Source: Pelagomonas calceolata (Eukaryota > Sar > Pelagophyceae > Pelagomonadales > Pelagomonadaceae). Taken from it: a DNA stretch of 64,000 bases. The notes beneath the pieces were generated by a model. It saw only the letters and a list, made by a program, of their open reading frames with translations, ran no database searches and was not told the origin of the DNA. Below are positions 1-8,628 of the stretch, in pieces; position 1 is the first letter of the stretch; every line of letters starts with the position of its first letter. The DNA lies in assembly GCA_918797485.1 (NCBI GenBank), contig CAKKNE010000002.1, positions 3,190,501 to 3,254,500 on the forward strand. Reading direction: 5' to 3'. The position numbers and the translations under genes are program-made.

Positions 1-619
1 ACCTAGAACGCACCTGTTCCACGTCTTGCGACAAGGACGCCACCCGTGGCACGTTCCCGAAGGGCGCAAAATAAGTTTCCAAGTGGCCGATGGCATCTAA
101 CAGGTTGGCCGCCTCGCCGTACCTCTTTTGTGCTACCGCGTCTTTGAGTTGCGCGGACGCCGCATGAAGCATGTGGAGCCGTTTTAAAGCTGTTATCGTT
201 CTCTGTAGATTCCGTTTCGCGCGATCTAGATCTTTTATATCTGCACAAATTTCCCTGACCAAGTTCTCGCTCTCCGAGGCCTTGGTCTTGATGGACGCGA
301 CCCGTGTGCAAAGTTCGGCCATGGCCTCGCGCGCCGTCGCGATGTCCTTCGTCGCTCGTGCGCCCGCTTCGGCCTGGGCGTGGACCGCTTTACTAATCTC
401 CAGATCTAGTTGTGATACTTGTTCCGCGGCGTCCTCGATGCGTGGTTCGAGCGACGGCAAGGACCGCTCGTTCGGAAACAACACGTTTAGATACGCGACC
501 GGGTCAAAATCAGTGGCATCTAGTGGATCTTCGCTCGGCAGCACGTCCGCCAAATTCTGTTGCTGCTGGTCGGACATCGAGGGCAGCTTGCGCGGCGGGT
601 CCGTCGCGGGGGCGGCCAT
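1..619 (-). CDS. VPS53: VPS53, GARP/EARP tethering complex subunit (N-terminal part, runs off window)
   Basis: The reverse strand reads without a stop from the ATG at 619-617 to the window edge, giving 206 residues of the N-terminus. After an acidic leader comes YLNVLFPNERSLPSLEPRIE, followed by long heptad-like helices with QLDLEISKAV and LQRTITALKRLHML. This is the usual start of Vps53: an LFP-(N/S)E-x-SL box, then the Vps53_N coiled coil. VPS53 joins VPS51, VPS52 and VPS54 in the GARP complex that tethers endosome-derived vesicles at the trans-Golgi network. The forward frame here is Ser/Ala-rich and is a shadow. An internal Met (MSDQQQQNLAD) is a possible alternative start. A dyad promoter element lies 262 bp upstream. 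Family identity rests on motif recall, not a search. Confidence 0.85.
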   Translation of the reverse strand, partial: MAAPATDPPRKLPSMSDQQQQNLADVLPSEDPLDATDFDPVAYLNVLFPNERSLPSLEPRIEDAAEQVSQLDLEISKAVHAQAEAGARATKDIATAREAMAELCTRVASIKTKASESENLVREICADIKDLDRAKRNLQRTITALKRLHMLHAASAQLKDAVAQKRYGEAANLLDAIGHLETYFAPFGNVPRVASLSQDVEQVRSR

Positions 620-880
620 GTTATGTTGTTTCTTCTACTATGTGCTGCCGCTGGTCTGCCGCGAGGTTGGCTTCTGTTGTAGCGCTCGTCTGCTGGTCGC
701 GCACGGGTGCGTCGCGTCGCGCCAGGCGGTGGTCCAGCCGAGGTGAGGGTTACGAGCTGGCAGCTTGCACGGTTTGAGCGCGGTGTCAGCTGGCGATCTG
801 TAGAGCAATAGAAATCGCATTCAGAGCCTATGAAACGGCAGGCGCGCGGAGGCCGCGAGCGCGACCTGGACCAAAATTGC

Positions 881-904
881 GCTAGCGGCCTGTAAGACAC
901 TAGC
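881..904 (-). promoter_or_regulatory. Dyad promoter element, 18-bp class (VPS53 upstream)
   Basis: GCTAGCGGCC then TGTAAGACACTAGC. The CTAG cores start at 882 and 900, 18 bp apart. It lies 262 bp upstream of the VPS53 start. The rest of the 620-1039 gap shows no gene. Confidence 0.75.
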
Positions 905-1039
905 AATCAGGCGGGTTTTGAGCGTTTTTACGCGGTCAAGCGCTGACGCGCGGTCCCCCCGAGGCGAGGCTCCTCCGACGAGTCCTACTCCACCCGCCAC
1001 GCCGTCGCCGCGGCGCACTGGAATCGACATCGTAGCAAC

Positions 1040-2155
1040 TTAGCTCCCCCGCGTCGGCTCCCACGGCCGCTGCGGGATCTGCGCGCGCGCCCGATCTCTC
1101 AACACGCAGAGCATCTCGCGCTTGTATTTTTCTTGGGACGGCCGCTTGCTCAGACACGACCAGGGCCCCTCGCCGAGCTCCCTATCTTTGTCATCTTCCC
1201 TAATGAGCGCGACGTTCTGTGTGAGTTCCGGCGTGTTGTCGCCGATGTCGCAGATCTTGTACGCGCGCGTGCAGAGCATGCGGTTGATGCGCGTCGCGAC
1301 GTCGCTATTCCTTAAACCTTTGTCCTTCTGGAACATCGTGGGTGGCGCCACGGCCGGCGAGACCTTGGCCGTCGTCCTTCTAGAGCGTTTTGTCGAGGTC
1401 AGCGACTTGCGCGAAGCTGTTTGAGAACCGCCGAAGCCCACTCTAAGAGGCTTCCTCGCAACTAAGGGATACATGACGCGCATCTTTTTAATGCGGTCCT
1501 CGCGAAAGGCCAACACGCGCTGCTGCATCTCGTGGAAGCGCATGGTCCCGTCCGGCGACGTCTCCACCCCTTCAAAGATGTCCCTGACCTCATCTTTTGA
1601 CAACTGCGGCATGAGGCCCTTGCCCCGCTTCGACTTCATACGCGCGTCAGCTTGACTTATCAATTCGTTCTGCTGCTCCTCACTCAACGTGCATAGGGCC
1701 CTCCCTTCTGAGACGTAAACCTGCAGGCAGTCCTCCCTTTCAAACTGGTGGCACATCGCGTCTAATTCCCACCTCCCCAAAACATGCTGGCCCTTCGGGC
1801 CACTTCGTAACTGCTGCTGTCGGTCTAACGGTCCATAGAACCCAAATGCGTACAATCTTCCAGTGGACAGCGGGTGGTAGAGGTCCGCCGGGAAGACGAA
1901 GCTGATGAGGTCGTCGATCGACACTAAACTCTCTGGATTTTCACCCTCGAAGCCCGTTAACGCGAACCTTGTGCGCTGGGGCTCCGGCTCCTGGTCTAGG
2001 TCCGGCGCGGCCTCGGCGGTCTCGGGCCGGCTGCCCTGGGCTGAGCCCTGGGCTGATTCCTGGGCCGTCGCGGGCCGGCTGCCTTCCTGGCTGCCCTGGG
2101 CCGTCGCGGGCCGGCTGGGGTCGGCCTCCTCCGGTGCCGCTTCCGCGTCGGCCAT
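1040..2155 (-). CDS. EF-hand-like protein of unknown function, possible ciliary protein
   Basis: 371 residues. The first ~60 are low-complexity with repeats of SRPATAQ and SAQGS. A conserved-looking body follows (FALTGFEGENPESLVSIDDL, then FPADLYHPLSTGRLYAFGFY). Around residues 165-225 two helix-loop-helix-like stretches occur (LSEEQQNELISQADARM; LSKDEVRDIFEGVETSPDGTMRFHEMQQRV). The second resembles a degenerate EF-hand, with a DGT-rFhE loop. The basic C-terminus has TASRKSLTSTKRSRRTT and a tail rich in Arg and Lys. The layout recalls flagellar-associated EF-hand proteins, but I cannot name the family. The gene diverges from NCA2 and shares a promoter gap with a dyad element at 2304. The start is the first Met of the frame. 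Confidence 0.7.
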   Translation of the reverse strand: MADAEAAPEEADPSRPATAQGSQEGSRPATAQESAQGSAQGSRPETAEAAPDLDQEPEPQRTRFALTGFEGENPESLVSIDDLISFVFPADLYHPLSTGRLYAFGFYGPLDRQQQLRSGPKGQHVLGRWELDAMCHQFEREDCLQVYVSEGRALCTLSEEQQNELISQADARMKSKRGKGLMPQLSKDEVRDIFEGVETSPDGTMRFHEMQQRVLAFREDRIKKMRVMYPLVARKPLRVGFGGSQTASRKSLTSTKRSRRTTAKVSPAVAPPTMFQKDKGLRNSDVATRINRMLCTRAYKICDIGDNTPELTQNVALIREDDKDRELGEGPWSCLSKRPSQEKYKREMLCVLRDRARAQIPQRPWEPTRGS

Positions 2156-2303
2156 GGCTCTTCGTGCTCCTTTGCGGCTGCCCTTCGCGGCGCTGCGAGT
2201 TGCGAGCGGCTGTACGTGAGGCTAGTGGAGTCGGTCTGGGCGTCGAATAAACGGCCTGAACTGGCTCAGGGAAGTGTTCCTTGGTCCTAGACGTGCGGGT
2301 TTC

Positions 2304-2325
2304 GCTAGCGGAGTGAGACACTAGC
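2304..2325 (-). promoter_or_regulatory. Dyad promoter element, 16-bp class (EF-hand gene / NCA2 divergent promoter)
   Basis: GCTAGCGGAGTG then AGACACTAGC. The CTAG cores are 16 bp apart (2305, 2321). It is 149 bp upstream of the minus gene and 229 bp upstream of NCA2. Nothing else is recognised in 2156-2553. Confidence 0.7.
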
Positions 2326-2553
2326 GTTTCCCGACTCGTTTGCTCCGGCGGGTCGTTTGAACCGCTACAGCAGAAGCGGTGAAGACTGATCAGTGATATA
2401 CAAAGCCAGGCAGTGCGCGCATCTTTGAAAAACGCGAATTGCAGCGAAACTCCGCTGAACGGCCGCAAAAGTGAGTTGCCACACACACTGACTTGCTCGC
2501 AGCACTGATAGCTCCGTTACTGATTCCCCGTCACGCGCTGGAAACCGTGAACC

Positions 2554-4140
2554 ATGCTCGACCCACTGCTGCGCTACGCTATAGCGGCAGCCATCGCGGC
2601 GACGGCCGGCCGCGGCCTCGTGCGGCGCGGCCAGCACGCGGCGTTGTTTCCGGCACCGGCGGGCCTGCTCGACGCGGCTCTGGACCACGGCGATTCAAAG
2701 TTCGGACGGACGAGCCGCACGGAGGTCCTCGGCTCGCTCGCGGCACGCATCGACGAAAACGGGCGCACGACCGCGGACGAGACGGCCTACGCCGATGCGG
2801 CGCTGCGGCTGGCGCGCGACGCAGAATTACTCTTCGCCGCGCGGCGGCTGCGGGCGGCGCGGCGCCGCGGCGCGCGAGCCAAGCCCAACGCCTTATCAGA
2901 GGATCTGGCGGAACCGCTGGCGTCCATCGGCGCGGCGGAGAAGGTGCTCAGCGCGCGGCCGCTCGATGAAGACTGGCAGGCGCGGAACTGGGCGCGCGAG
3001 GCTCGTGCTCTCGCGGCGGACATTTTGGGGGTCGACGAGACTACTCCTGTGAAGCTCGTCGCAGCGGCGCGCCAGCGGTTCCAGGAGGTCGCGGGCGACG
3101 CCGACGCGACGTACCTCCGCTATCAGGGCCGGCGCAAGGCCGCGGTGCGGGTGGTTTGTTGCGTCGCCGCGGCGCGCGGCGGCCTCGCGCTGCGCCGCTT
3201 CGCCCGGAGCCAGGGCGGCGTGCGCGCGGTCGCGGGGCGCGTCGCCGTGACGACCAAAGAGATTATTGAAAGACGCCTGATCGTGCCGGCCGTCGAGGTC
3301 CTTGCCGATCTACTGTCTCCCTCGAAAGAGCACCTGATGGCCGACCCTCAAAGCCTCCGTCAGGCCGAAGCGACGCTCGAGGCGATGCTGACGGACTGGC
3401 TCCGGGACCGGGAGTCTACCTTGTCATCTGACGAGATCGCCGCGCTCGCCAAAAAAGGGGACCTCACGTCCGTCGGCGAGACTTTGGCCGCGGAGACGCG
3501 CAAGCCTCTGACGGGATTAATCAGCGGTGCTGACACGGTGTCCCTACATAACCCTCACGCCGTCGCCGCGACCCGTCGACTCGCCTCCGCAGGCAACATC
3601 GTCCGCGCGCTCCTGATCCAGTTGCAAGCGTCGGCGCGCGACGCGCAAGTGGCCTTGGCGGCGGTCGACGACTTATTGGCTGCCCAGACGGTGACGATCC
3701 GCGCCCTCGCGCTCGTGCCCGCGCTACTACTCCTGGTGCTGCTTACCAAGGGCGTCAGGATCCTGTTCCTGGCGCTGTTCTCCCGGTCGGTCAAGCGCAC
3801 GGACGACGTTAAGAGCGAAGCGGCGGCCACCCTCCAGGAGATGCAGCGCATCGCTCTATTGGCCCGCGACGACAGCGAGCCGCTCTCGGACGTCGCGCTG
3901 GGCGCGCTGGCCGTCGAGACGTTCGCGCTCTCCAATTTGCTCCGAGTGCACCGCGCCCGCTTCAAGCCGGCGCGGCTCCGGCGCCTCGACCGCGCCCTGC
4001 GGGACCTGTTCGCGCCGCTGCCCGCGCGGGCCGTCGTCGCGGCGCTCGACGCGCTCGAGCGCGACCACGCCTTTCTCCGACTCGCGAACGCGCGCGAGCC
4101 GCCGCCGCCGCTGACGCTCGTGTGGAGGGACTCCCCGTAG
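2554..4140 (+). CDS. NCA2: NCA2-like mitochondrial membrane protein
   Basis: 528 residues. The C-terminal half carries the NCA2 signature: an RALLIQLQASARDAQVALAA helix, then DDLLAAQTVTIRALALVPAL running into a hydrophobic segment (LLLLVLLTKGVRILFLALF, about residues 390-415), then a helical tail rich in Arg and Leu. NCA2 in yeast is needed for proper expression of the mitochondrial ATP6/ATP8 transcript and sits in a mitochondrial membrane. The N-terminus (about 1-30) is hydrophobic and then basic, compatible with membrane insertion or a presequence. The IIERRLIVPAVEVLADLL stretch sits where NCA2 proteins have a conserved membrane-proximal block. Identification is from pattern memory of the family. 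Confidence 0.7.
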   Translation: MLDPLLRYAIAAAIAATAGRGLVRRGQHAALFPAPAGLLDAALDHGDSKFGRTSRTEVLGSLAARIDENGRTTADETAYADAALRLARDAELLFAARRLRAARRRGARAKPNALSEDLAEPLASIGAAEKVLSARPLDEDWQARNWAREARALAADILGVDETTPVKLVAAARQRFQEVAGDADATYLRYQGRRKAAVRVVCCVAAARGGLALRRFARSQGGVRAVAGRVAVTTKEIIERRLIVPAVEVLADLLSPSKEHLMADPQSLRQAEATLEAMLTDWLRDRESTLSSDEIAALAKKGDLTSVGETLAAETRKPLTGLISGADTVSLHNPHAVAATRRLASAGNIVRALLIQLQASARDAQVALAAVDDLLAAQTVTIRALALVPALLLLVLLTKGVRILFLALFSRSVKRTDDVKSEAAATLQEMQRIALLARDDSEPLSDVALGALAVETFALSNLLRVHRARFKPARLRRLDRALRDLFAPLPARAVVAALDALERDHAFLRLANAREPPPPLTLVWRDSP

Positions 4141-4189
4141 TGTGCAAGTGTTGTAAGCAAATTATTATTATGATATACTATGTTCACGG

Positions 4190-4660
4190 GAACGATAGCG
4201 AGTCTGATGTGTAAAATCTTCGTGCAGTGGACGTACCAAAAGCCGGCATGAACTTCGTGAAGAAGAACTTGAGGAAGCCGCTGATCGTGTACTCGGGCGT
4301 TCCACTTCTTCTCGGCGCTTCCTCGGCGACCTGCTTCTGGTACTTGAAGACTGCGTAGACGAAGACGAAGCCTGCGAGGGCGACGTCCTCAGAGCGCGCG
4401 TAGGCGACGGACGACTCGAAACGGCAAAATTATCGATTTGGGCGCCGCGGCTCGCAGAAGCCCGCGATCATCACGAAGGGGATTAGGCGAATTACGAGGT
4501 CCCACGCGCCGGACGCGCCGAGCGCCGCCGCCGCGGCCAACGCCACAGCTGCTCCAGCAATTTCGATCATGTTATCGCGGCGATGGCGTACGTCACCGTG
4601 CGCCGTCGCGTGCGGCTTGCGAGTCGATATGATGACGCGCGCGGCGATGGCGTACCACCA
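4190..4660 (-). pseudogene. Small membrane-protein remnant with an in-frame TAA, or an unresolved two-exon gene
   Basis: On the minus strand a frame begins near MIEIAGAAVALAAAAALG, continues through a second hydrophobic helix (GAWDLVIRLIPFVMIAGF), meets TAA at 4432-4430, and then continues in the same frame with another helix (DVALAGFVFVYAVFKYQ) and a basic amphipathic tail (ISGFLKFFFTKFMPAFG). Either this is a decayed gene or a short intron removes the stop. No canonical GT..AG pair flanks the stop closely. I do not recognise the protein. It lies in the gene-poor 4.1-6.4 kb tract beside repeats. Confidence 0.3.
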
Positions 4661-4672
4661 CGCCGTCGCCCA
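4577..4672. repeat. Two copies of a GCGGCGATGGCGTAC-type motif
   Basis: Near-identical GCGGCGATGGCGTAC segments occur near 4577 and 4642, each followed within 20 bp by a CGCCGTCGC string. A related GTCGCGGCGATGGCGTGG lies at 5366-5383. They mark this tract as repeat-bearing. Their origin is unknown. Confidence 0.4.
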
Positions 4673-4910
4673 CCGGGGTGTGTACGCCACCACCGCGTCA
4701 ACCAACGTCTCCTCATAAAGACGACCGCCCCGGACTGAGCCGCTCGGACGCAGCCCCCATACGCCATCAGCGCGTGGCGCGGTCCTCAGCAAGTCGATAT
4801 AAATAATTTTACGTCGGCGGCGGCGGGGGGTGCCAACGGGGACCACCACAAAAGGGTAGACAACAGAAGCCTCTGCACAGGGCGTGGGAATGGGAGCTCC
4901 GCGCGACGTG

Positions 4911-5420
4911 TCAGGCCAGCGTTCTATATGATGCGCTCGGCGACTCCATGTTGAGCTGGTCCGCCGCCGAGGGCGCCCCGACGGGCGCCGCCGATTTGGG
5001 GGAGGGCGTCGGCGAGTTCTGGGCCGAAACGGAGGGCTCGCTCGGCGCGCGCGACAGGAAGCTGCGCTCCATCATCTCCGCCGCCGCGACCCAGCGGTCG
5101 TAGTTCTGCTCGAGCGCGACGTGCGACTCGTAGGTCAGCTTGAGGCAGACGGAGTCGCGGCCGGCCACGCGCGCCCAGGCGACGTCCACGAGGCCCGGCC
5201 ACTGGCGGAAGCTTCCGCTGTTCAGTTGGAGCCAGCGCTCGAGCGCCTCGAGTTGACCTGCGGTCGGGGTCGCGTCGATGGCGGGGCGCTTGAAGCGTGC
5301 GTCTCTCTGGAATTTTTCATGGACATGTCGCGAGCGTGCGTCTCTCTGGAATTTTTCATGGAGCCGTCGCGGCGATGGCGTGGCGGTTGAAGGGTAGTTT
5401 ACTTTTTCGACGCCGCGCGT
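4911..5420 (-). pseudogene. Fragment of an unrecognised protein whose upstream part contains a 13-codon tandem repeat
   Basis: A minus-strand frame without a Met start reads from about 5420 to the stop at 4911. It begins around GVEKVNYPSTATPSPRRL, passes two copies of a 13-residue unit containing HEKFQRDAR, and then enters a globular-looking stretch: AIDATPTAGQLEALERWLQL, then SGSFRQWPGLVDVAWARV and SVCLKLTYESHVALEQNYDR, ending in a Ser/Pro-rich tail. The globular part is convincingly protein-like, but no start or splice-supported upstream exon is visible. It could be the last exon of a gene, or a copy of a multigene family carried with the flanking repeats. Function unknown. Confidence 0.4.
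5295..5372. repeat. 39-bp tandem repeat (two units)
   Basis: GCGTGCGTCTCTCTGG followed by AATTTTTCATGGA occurs at 5295-5323 and again, identical, at 5334-5362, a period of 39 bp. The period is a multiple of three, so it keeps frame in the minus-strand fragment. Confidence 0.85.
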
Positions 5421-6359
5421 TGACCCGGCCGCGCGGCAAGCGTGGTCTCGCAGCAGAGATTCGAGTTCTCCCGTTTCATGACTATAAGCGGCTTCAAATG
5501 GCGAGTCTTGGGGCGATGGCGATCCCGGACCGTCGAATTATAGCGGCGTTTTGCTCGGCCTTCCCCAGCAGACCGGCCAGCGTCCCGGGCGACCAGTTAG
5601 GGGCTGTTTCCTGTAGGAACGCACTGCAGGTCCCGCGCTCCCTCACGCAGGAGGGCGGGTGAAGGCACAGCCCTCCTGCTGGGTCCTTCGCCCGCAGCGA
5701 GGTGCGCCCCCGTCTGGGCTAGTTATGAGGCTTCTACTGTCACTGTTCGACGGCGTTCCCAGCCTCGTGCCCTTTTTTCACGGGCCGTGGTAGTTTTTAT
5801 CACTGACCGCCTTGGATCATCAATCAGCCTAGCGTACCCTCGTTGACCCAAACGAAACACGCATGCAACCACCAGGGCGGTCACTCTACCGGTGCGCGGA
5901 CTCGTACTGAGCCTGCTTTTTGGCGTCTGTTGGGGTTGAGTCCGGCCGACGTCGCCGACGACGGACGGCACCGGAGTTACTTACCTATTGTTAATCACGA
6001 AAGCTAGATGCCGCTCGGCCCCGGGACGTTCGTTTGAGGGATCGCGTCGAGGACGACGTACACGTTGAACAGGAAGTAGAGGACCAGCAGGAAGTAGCCG
6101 TGGCGCGCCGTGTATTGGTCGGCGCCAGTGGCTAATTGACCGGGGTTTTGCCTCGAGCTTGCACACCAGAGGCAGGAATTAAATGCTGTTTTGAGAGACA
6201 ATTATCACGCAAGCCGGCACGGATAGCAAACGCTGAATGGCTCAGGCGACCTGAGGAAAAAATGCTGCAAACCCGTTTTTTGACGACACGCCTCGATGCG
6301 CATCCCTTAGTAGGGTGCCAGCACGCAACGAGAGAACTCGCTTCTCAAATCACAACACA
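5421..6359. other. Gene-poor interval with one possible short membrane ORF
   Basis: No convincing gene. A 65-residue minus-strand ORF at 6004-6201 has one strong hydrophobic helix (HGYFLLVLYFLFNVYVVLDA). It could be a terminal exon or a relic, since neither an upstream exon nor a homologue is recognised. The ORFs at 5297-5662 (+) and 5723-5971 (-) have compositions typical of chance frames. Confidence 0.3.
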
Positions 6360-7667
6360 TTACCCGGGACCACCCTTCCGCACCCGCGCCGCGTAGTGCG
6401 CGTCGCAGCCCCCGACGTCGCTTGCCACGTGCCACGGCCAGAGCCGCAGCGCGCCGTCGACGACACTATCATTATCCACAAAACCGAGCTCCGCCGCGGC
6501 CACCTCCACGAGATGCGCGTCCGCCGTCCTTTCTAAAAACGCCGCGAAGCTCGCCTCCGCGTCGGCGGTCAGCGCCGAGCACGAGCTGAACACGAGCAAA
6601 CCGCCCGGTTTCAAGCAGCGCCAGGCCGCGTCTAATAAAGCCGCCTGCGTCGCCGCCAACGCTTCCAGATCGAGGTCTTTGCGAAGCACGTCCGGCCGCC
6701 GCCGCGCCGTCCCCGTGGCCGAGCACGGCGCGTCCACGAGGACGCCGTCAAACATATCTTCCACGCGCGTCGCGTCCTGGACGCGTACATCTACATTACA
6801 CCTGCACCTCTGCAAATTCTGGCGCAGCCGTGCAGCCCTATTTGTACTCTTCTCGACGGCCACGACCTCAAAACCAAACGAAGATAATTGGAGGGCCTTG
6901 CCGCCCGGCGCGCTGCACATATCCAAAACCTTTGCGCCCTTCGGCAGGCTTTTGAGGAGTTGGGCCGCCTGCGCGGCGCCGGCGTCCTGCGCCCACCAGA
7001 CGCCCTCGTCGAAGAGAGGCAGCGCGGGGACCGGCGTCCTCTTGTACGGTCGGAGGGCCACTCCAAAATCGCCGTAGCTTTGCGTGGCGCCGTCGACGGC
7101 CTCGATTAACTGATCCCGTTTCTCGGAAGAAGCGCAGGTCACCTGGAGCATGGCTGGTGGTTTTCTACATGCCTCGAGGTAGCGGTCCGCGAGTTCCGCG
7201 CCGCGGTCCTTCACCAATAAATCATATAAAGGCGGCTTCGTTTCCTGTATTGAGGGCGTCTCTCTACTCAACCGCCTTAATACCGCATTAGTTAAACCCG
7301 GGTTGCCACCCCGCTTCTTGCAGAGCTGGACGCTCGTGTCGACGGCCGCGCGGTTCGGGATGCTGTCGAAATACAACAATTGCGCGACGCCAAGCCTCAG
7401 TATTTGGAGTGTGGAGCCGCGCGGCCGTTTGTCGCACGCTTCGTCTAACAAAGCGTCTATTTCGGCCGCGTGGCGGTGGCACTTCTCGACGAGGTCGGCA
7501 GCGAAGCGTTTTTCCCTTTCATCGAGGCTCGTCGTGTGCCTTGCGAGCAGCGCCGCGGGCGTTTCCTTGCCGGTTTCTCGCAGCACTTTGTGCGCTGCGA
7601 GGCGTGCCGCGAGGGGGTCCAGCGCTGACGCCTGGATCGCTAACGCTGCGACGAGGAGGTTGTGCAT
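6360..7667 (-). CDS. rsmB: RsmB-type rRNA cytosine-5 methyltransferase with plastid-type leader
   Basis: 435 residues from the chosen Met. After a leader come a NusB-like helical domain (about 20-145), a small RNA-binding linker, and a Rossmann SAM domain. Motif I is VLDMCSAPGGKALQL. The catalytic motif IV is VDAPCSATGT. The motif VI region is FSSCSA. Both cysteines of the m5C methyltransferase mechanism are present. In bacteria RsmB (Fmu/Sun) methylates C967 of 16S rRNA. The start is placed at the Met at 7667, 33 codons into the open frame, because it begins a signal peptide (MHNLLVAALAIQASALDP) with an ASA cleavage site as expected for complex-plastid import. The upstream 33 codons are not leader-like. 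It shares a divergent promoter with plastid ribosome recycling factor. Confidence 0.85.
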   Translation of the reverse strand: MHNLLVAALAIQASALDPLAARLAAHKVLRETGKETPAALLARHTTSLDEREKRFAADLVEKCHRHAAEIDALLDEACDKRPRGSTLQILRLGVAQLLYFDSIPNRAAVDTSVQLCKKRGGNPGLTNAVLRRLSRETPSIQETKPPLYDLLVKDRGAELADRYLEACRKPPAMLQVTCASSEKRDQLIEAVDGATQSYGDFGVALRPYKRTPVPALPLFDEGVWWAQDAGAAQAAQLLKSLPKGAKVLDMCSAPGGKALQLSSFGFEVVAVEKSTNRAARLRQNLQRCRCNVDVRVQDATRVEDMFDGVLVDAPCSATGTARRRPDVLRKDLDLEALAATQAALLDAAWRCLKPGGLLVFSSCSALTADAEASFAAFLERTADAHLVEVAAAELGFVDNDSVVDGALRLWPWHVASDVGGCDAHYAARVRKGGPG

Positions 7668-7822
7668 TCTTGCTGCAATGTGAGCAAGGTGTGGCACGGC
7701 GTTTTGCGGCGCTTCCAATTGCTGTGTATCGATGCGGCGGCAAGCGTGCTGTACTATAGCAAACACTACCCCACTCTTGAAGCTCTGAGCGTGCAGTAAA
7801 GCAACTTCACCGCAAAACTCGA

Positions 7823-7846
7823 GCTAGCGTGCTGTAAGACACTAGC
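7823..7846 (-). promoter_or_regulatory. Dyad promoter element, 18-bp class (RsmB / RRF divergent promoter)
   Basis: GCTAGCGTGCTG then TAAGACACTAGC. CTAG cores at 7824 and 7842. It lies 156 bp from the RsmB start and 105 bp from the RRF start. Confidence 0.8.
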
Positions 7847-7950
7847 CAGCATCGGTGCCCCCAAGTGGTGCAAGGCTGAGACGCCGCATAGGACCGCTGG
7901 TGGAGCCGCAGGCTCGTGGAAAGTCACAGCTCTTCAGCGAGTGCGCAACC

Positions 7951-8613
7951 ATGGCCCGCATCACCGCTCTCGTCGCCGCGGCGACGCTGTGCAACGCCTG
8001 GACGCCAGCACGGCACATCAGGCCTAGATCGATCCAACTTAGAGCAGCGGACGAGGACTTCGACGTCGACATGATGTTATTGGAAACGGAAGAAAAGATG
8101 CAGAAGTCGATCGCGGCGTGCGTGTCCAATCTCGGCGCGCTACGGACGGGCCGCGCCTCTCCAGACGTCTTGAAGCGCGTGGTGGTGGACTACTACGGGG
8201 CGGAGACGCCCTTGAACCAGCTCGCGTCCATCTCCGTGGCGAGCGGCACGCAGTTAGTTGTGAGCCCTTTCGACAAAAGTACGTTGGGCGACGTCGAGGC
8301 CGCGCTACTAGATGCCAATTTAGGAATGACGCCGAACAACGACGGCGAGATCATCCGCCTCAACATTCCCCAGTTGACCGAGGATAGAAGGAAAGACGTC
8401 GCCAAGGAGGCGAAAGCTGTAGGGGAAGAAGCAAAAGTCGCGGTGCGCAGCACGCGGAAGAAGGCCAACGACTCCGTCAAGAAGAAGGGCAAGGATTTGA
8501 GCGAGGACGTCGCGAAGGACGCCCAGGACCAGATCCAGAAGCTCACCGATAAACTGGTGAAGGAGATCGATGCCTTGGTCGCGAAGAAGGAGAAGGAGGT
8601 CATGACCGTCTGA
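7951..8613 (+). CDS. frr: Ribosome recycling factor, plastid-targeted
   Basis: 220 residues from the ATG at 7951. The body matches RRF throughout: a helix beginning MQKSIAACVSNLGALRTGRA (the N-x-L-x-x-x-RTGRA signature), YYGAETPLNQLASISV, the GMTPNNDGEIIRLNIPQLTE segment, RRKDVAKEAK, and a C-terminal helix. RRF, with EF-G, splits post-termination 70S ribosomes. A longer frame opens at 7855, but the Met at 7951 begins a signal peptide (MARITALVAAATLCNAWTPA) followed by a basic transit-like stretch, so it is preferred. The ~185-residue core is complete. The stop is 15 bp from the converging Cdc48 stop. Confidence 0.92.
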   Translation: MARITALVAAATLCNAWTPARHIRPRSIQLRAADEDFDVDMMLLETEEKMQKSIAACVSNLGALRTGRASPDVLKRVVVDYYGAETPLNQLASISVASGTQLVVSPFDKSTLGDVEAALLDANLGMTPNNDGEIIRLNIPQLTEDRRKDVAKEAKAVGEEAKVAVRSTRKKANDSVKKKGKDLSEDVAKDAQDQIQKLTDKLVKEIDALVAKKEKEVMTV

Positions 8614-8628
8614 GTAACGACCTTTACT

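Noticed and set aside
171-746. Forward 191-aa ORF at the left edge
   Set aside because: It is antisense to VPS53. Its Ser/Arg/Cys-rich composition is typical of a shadow frame, and the reverse frame has family motifs.
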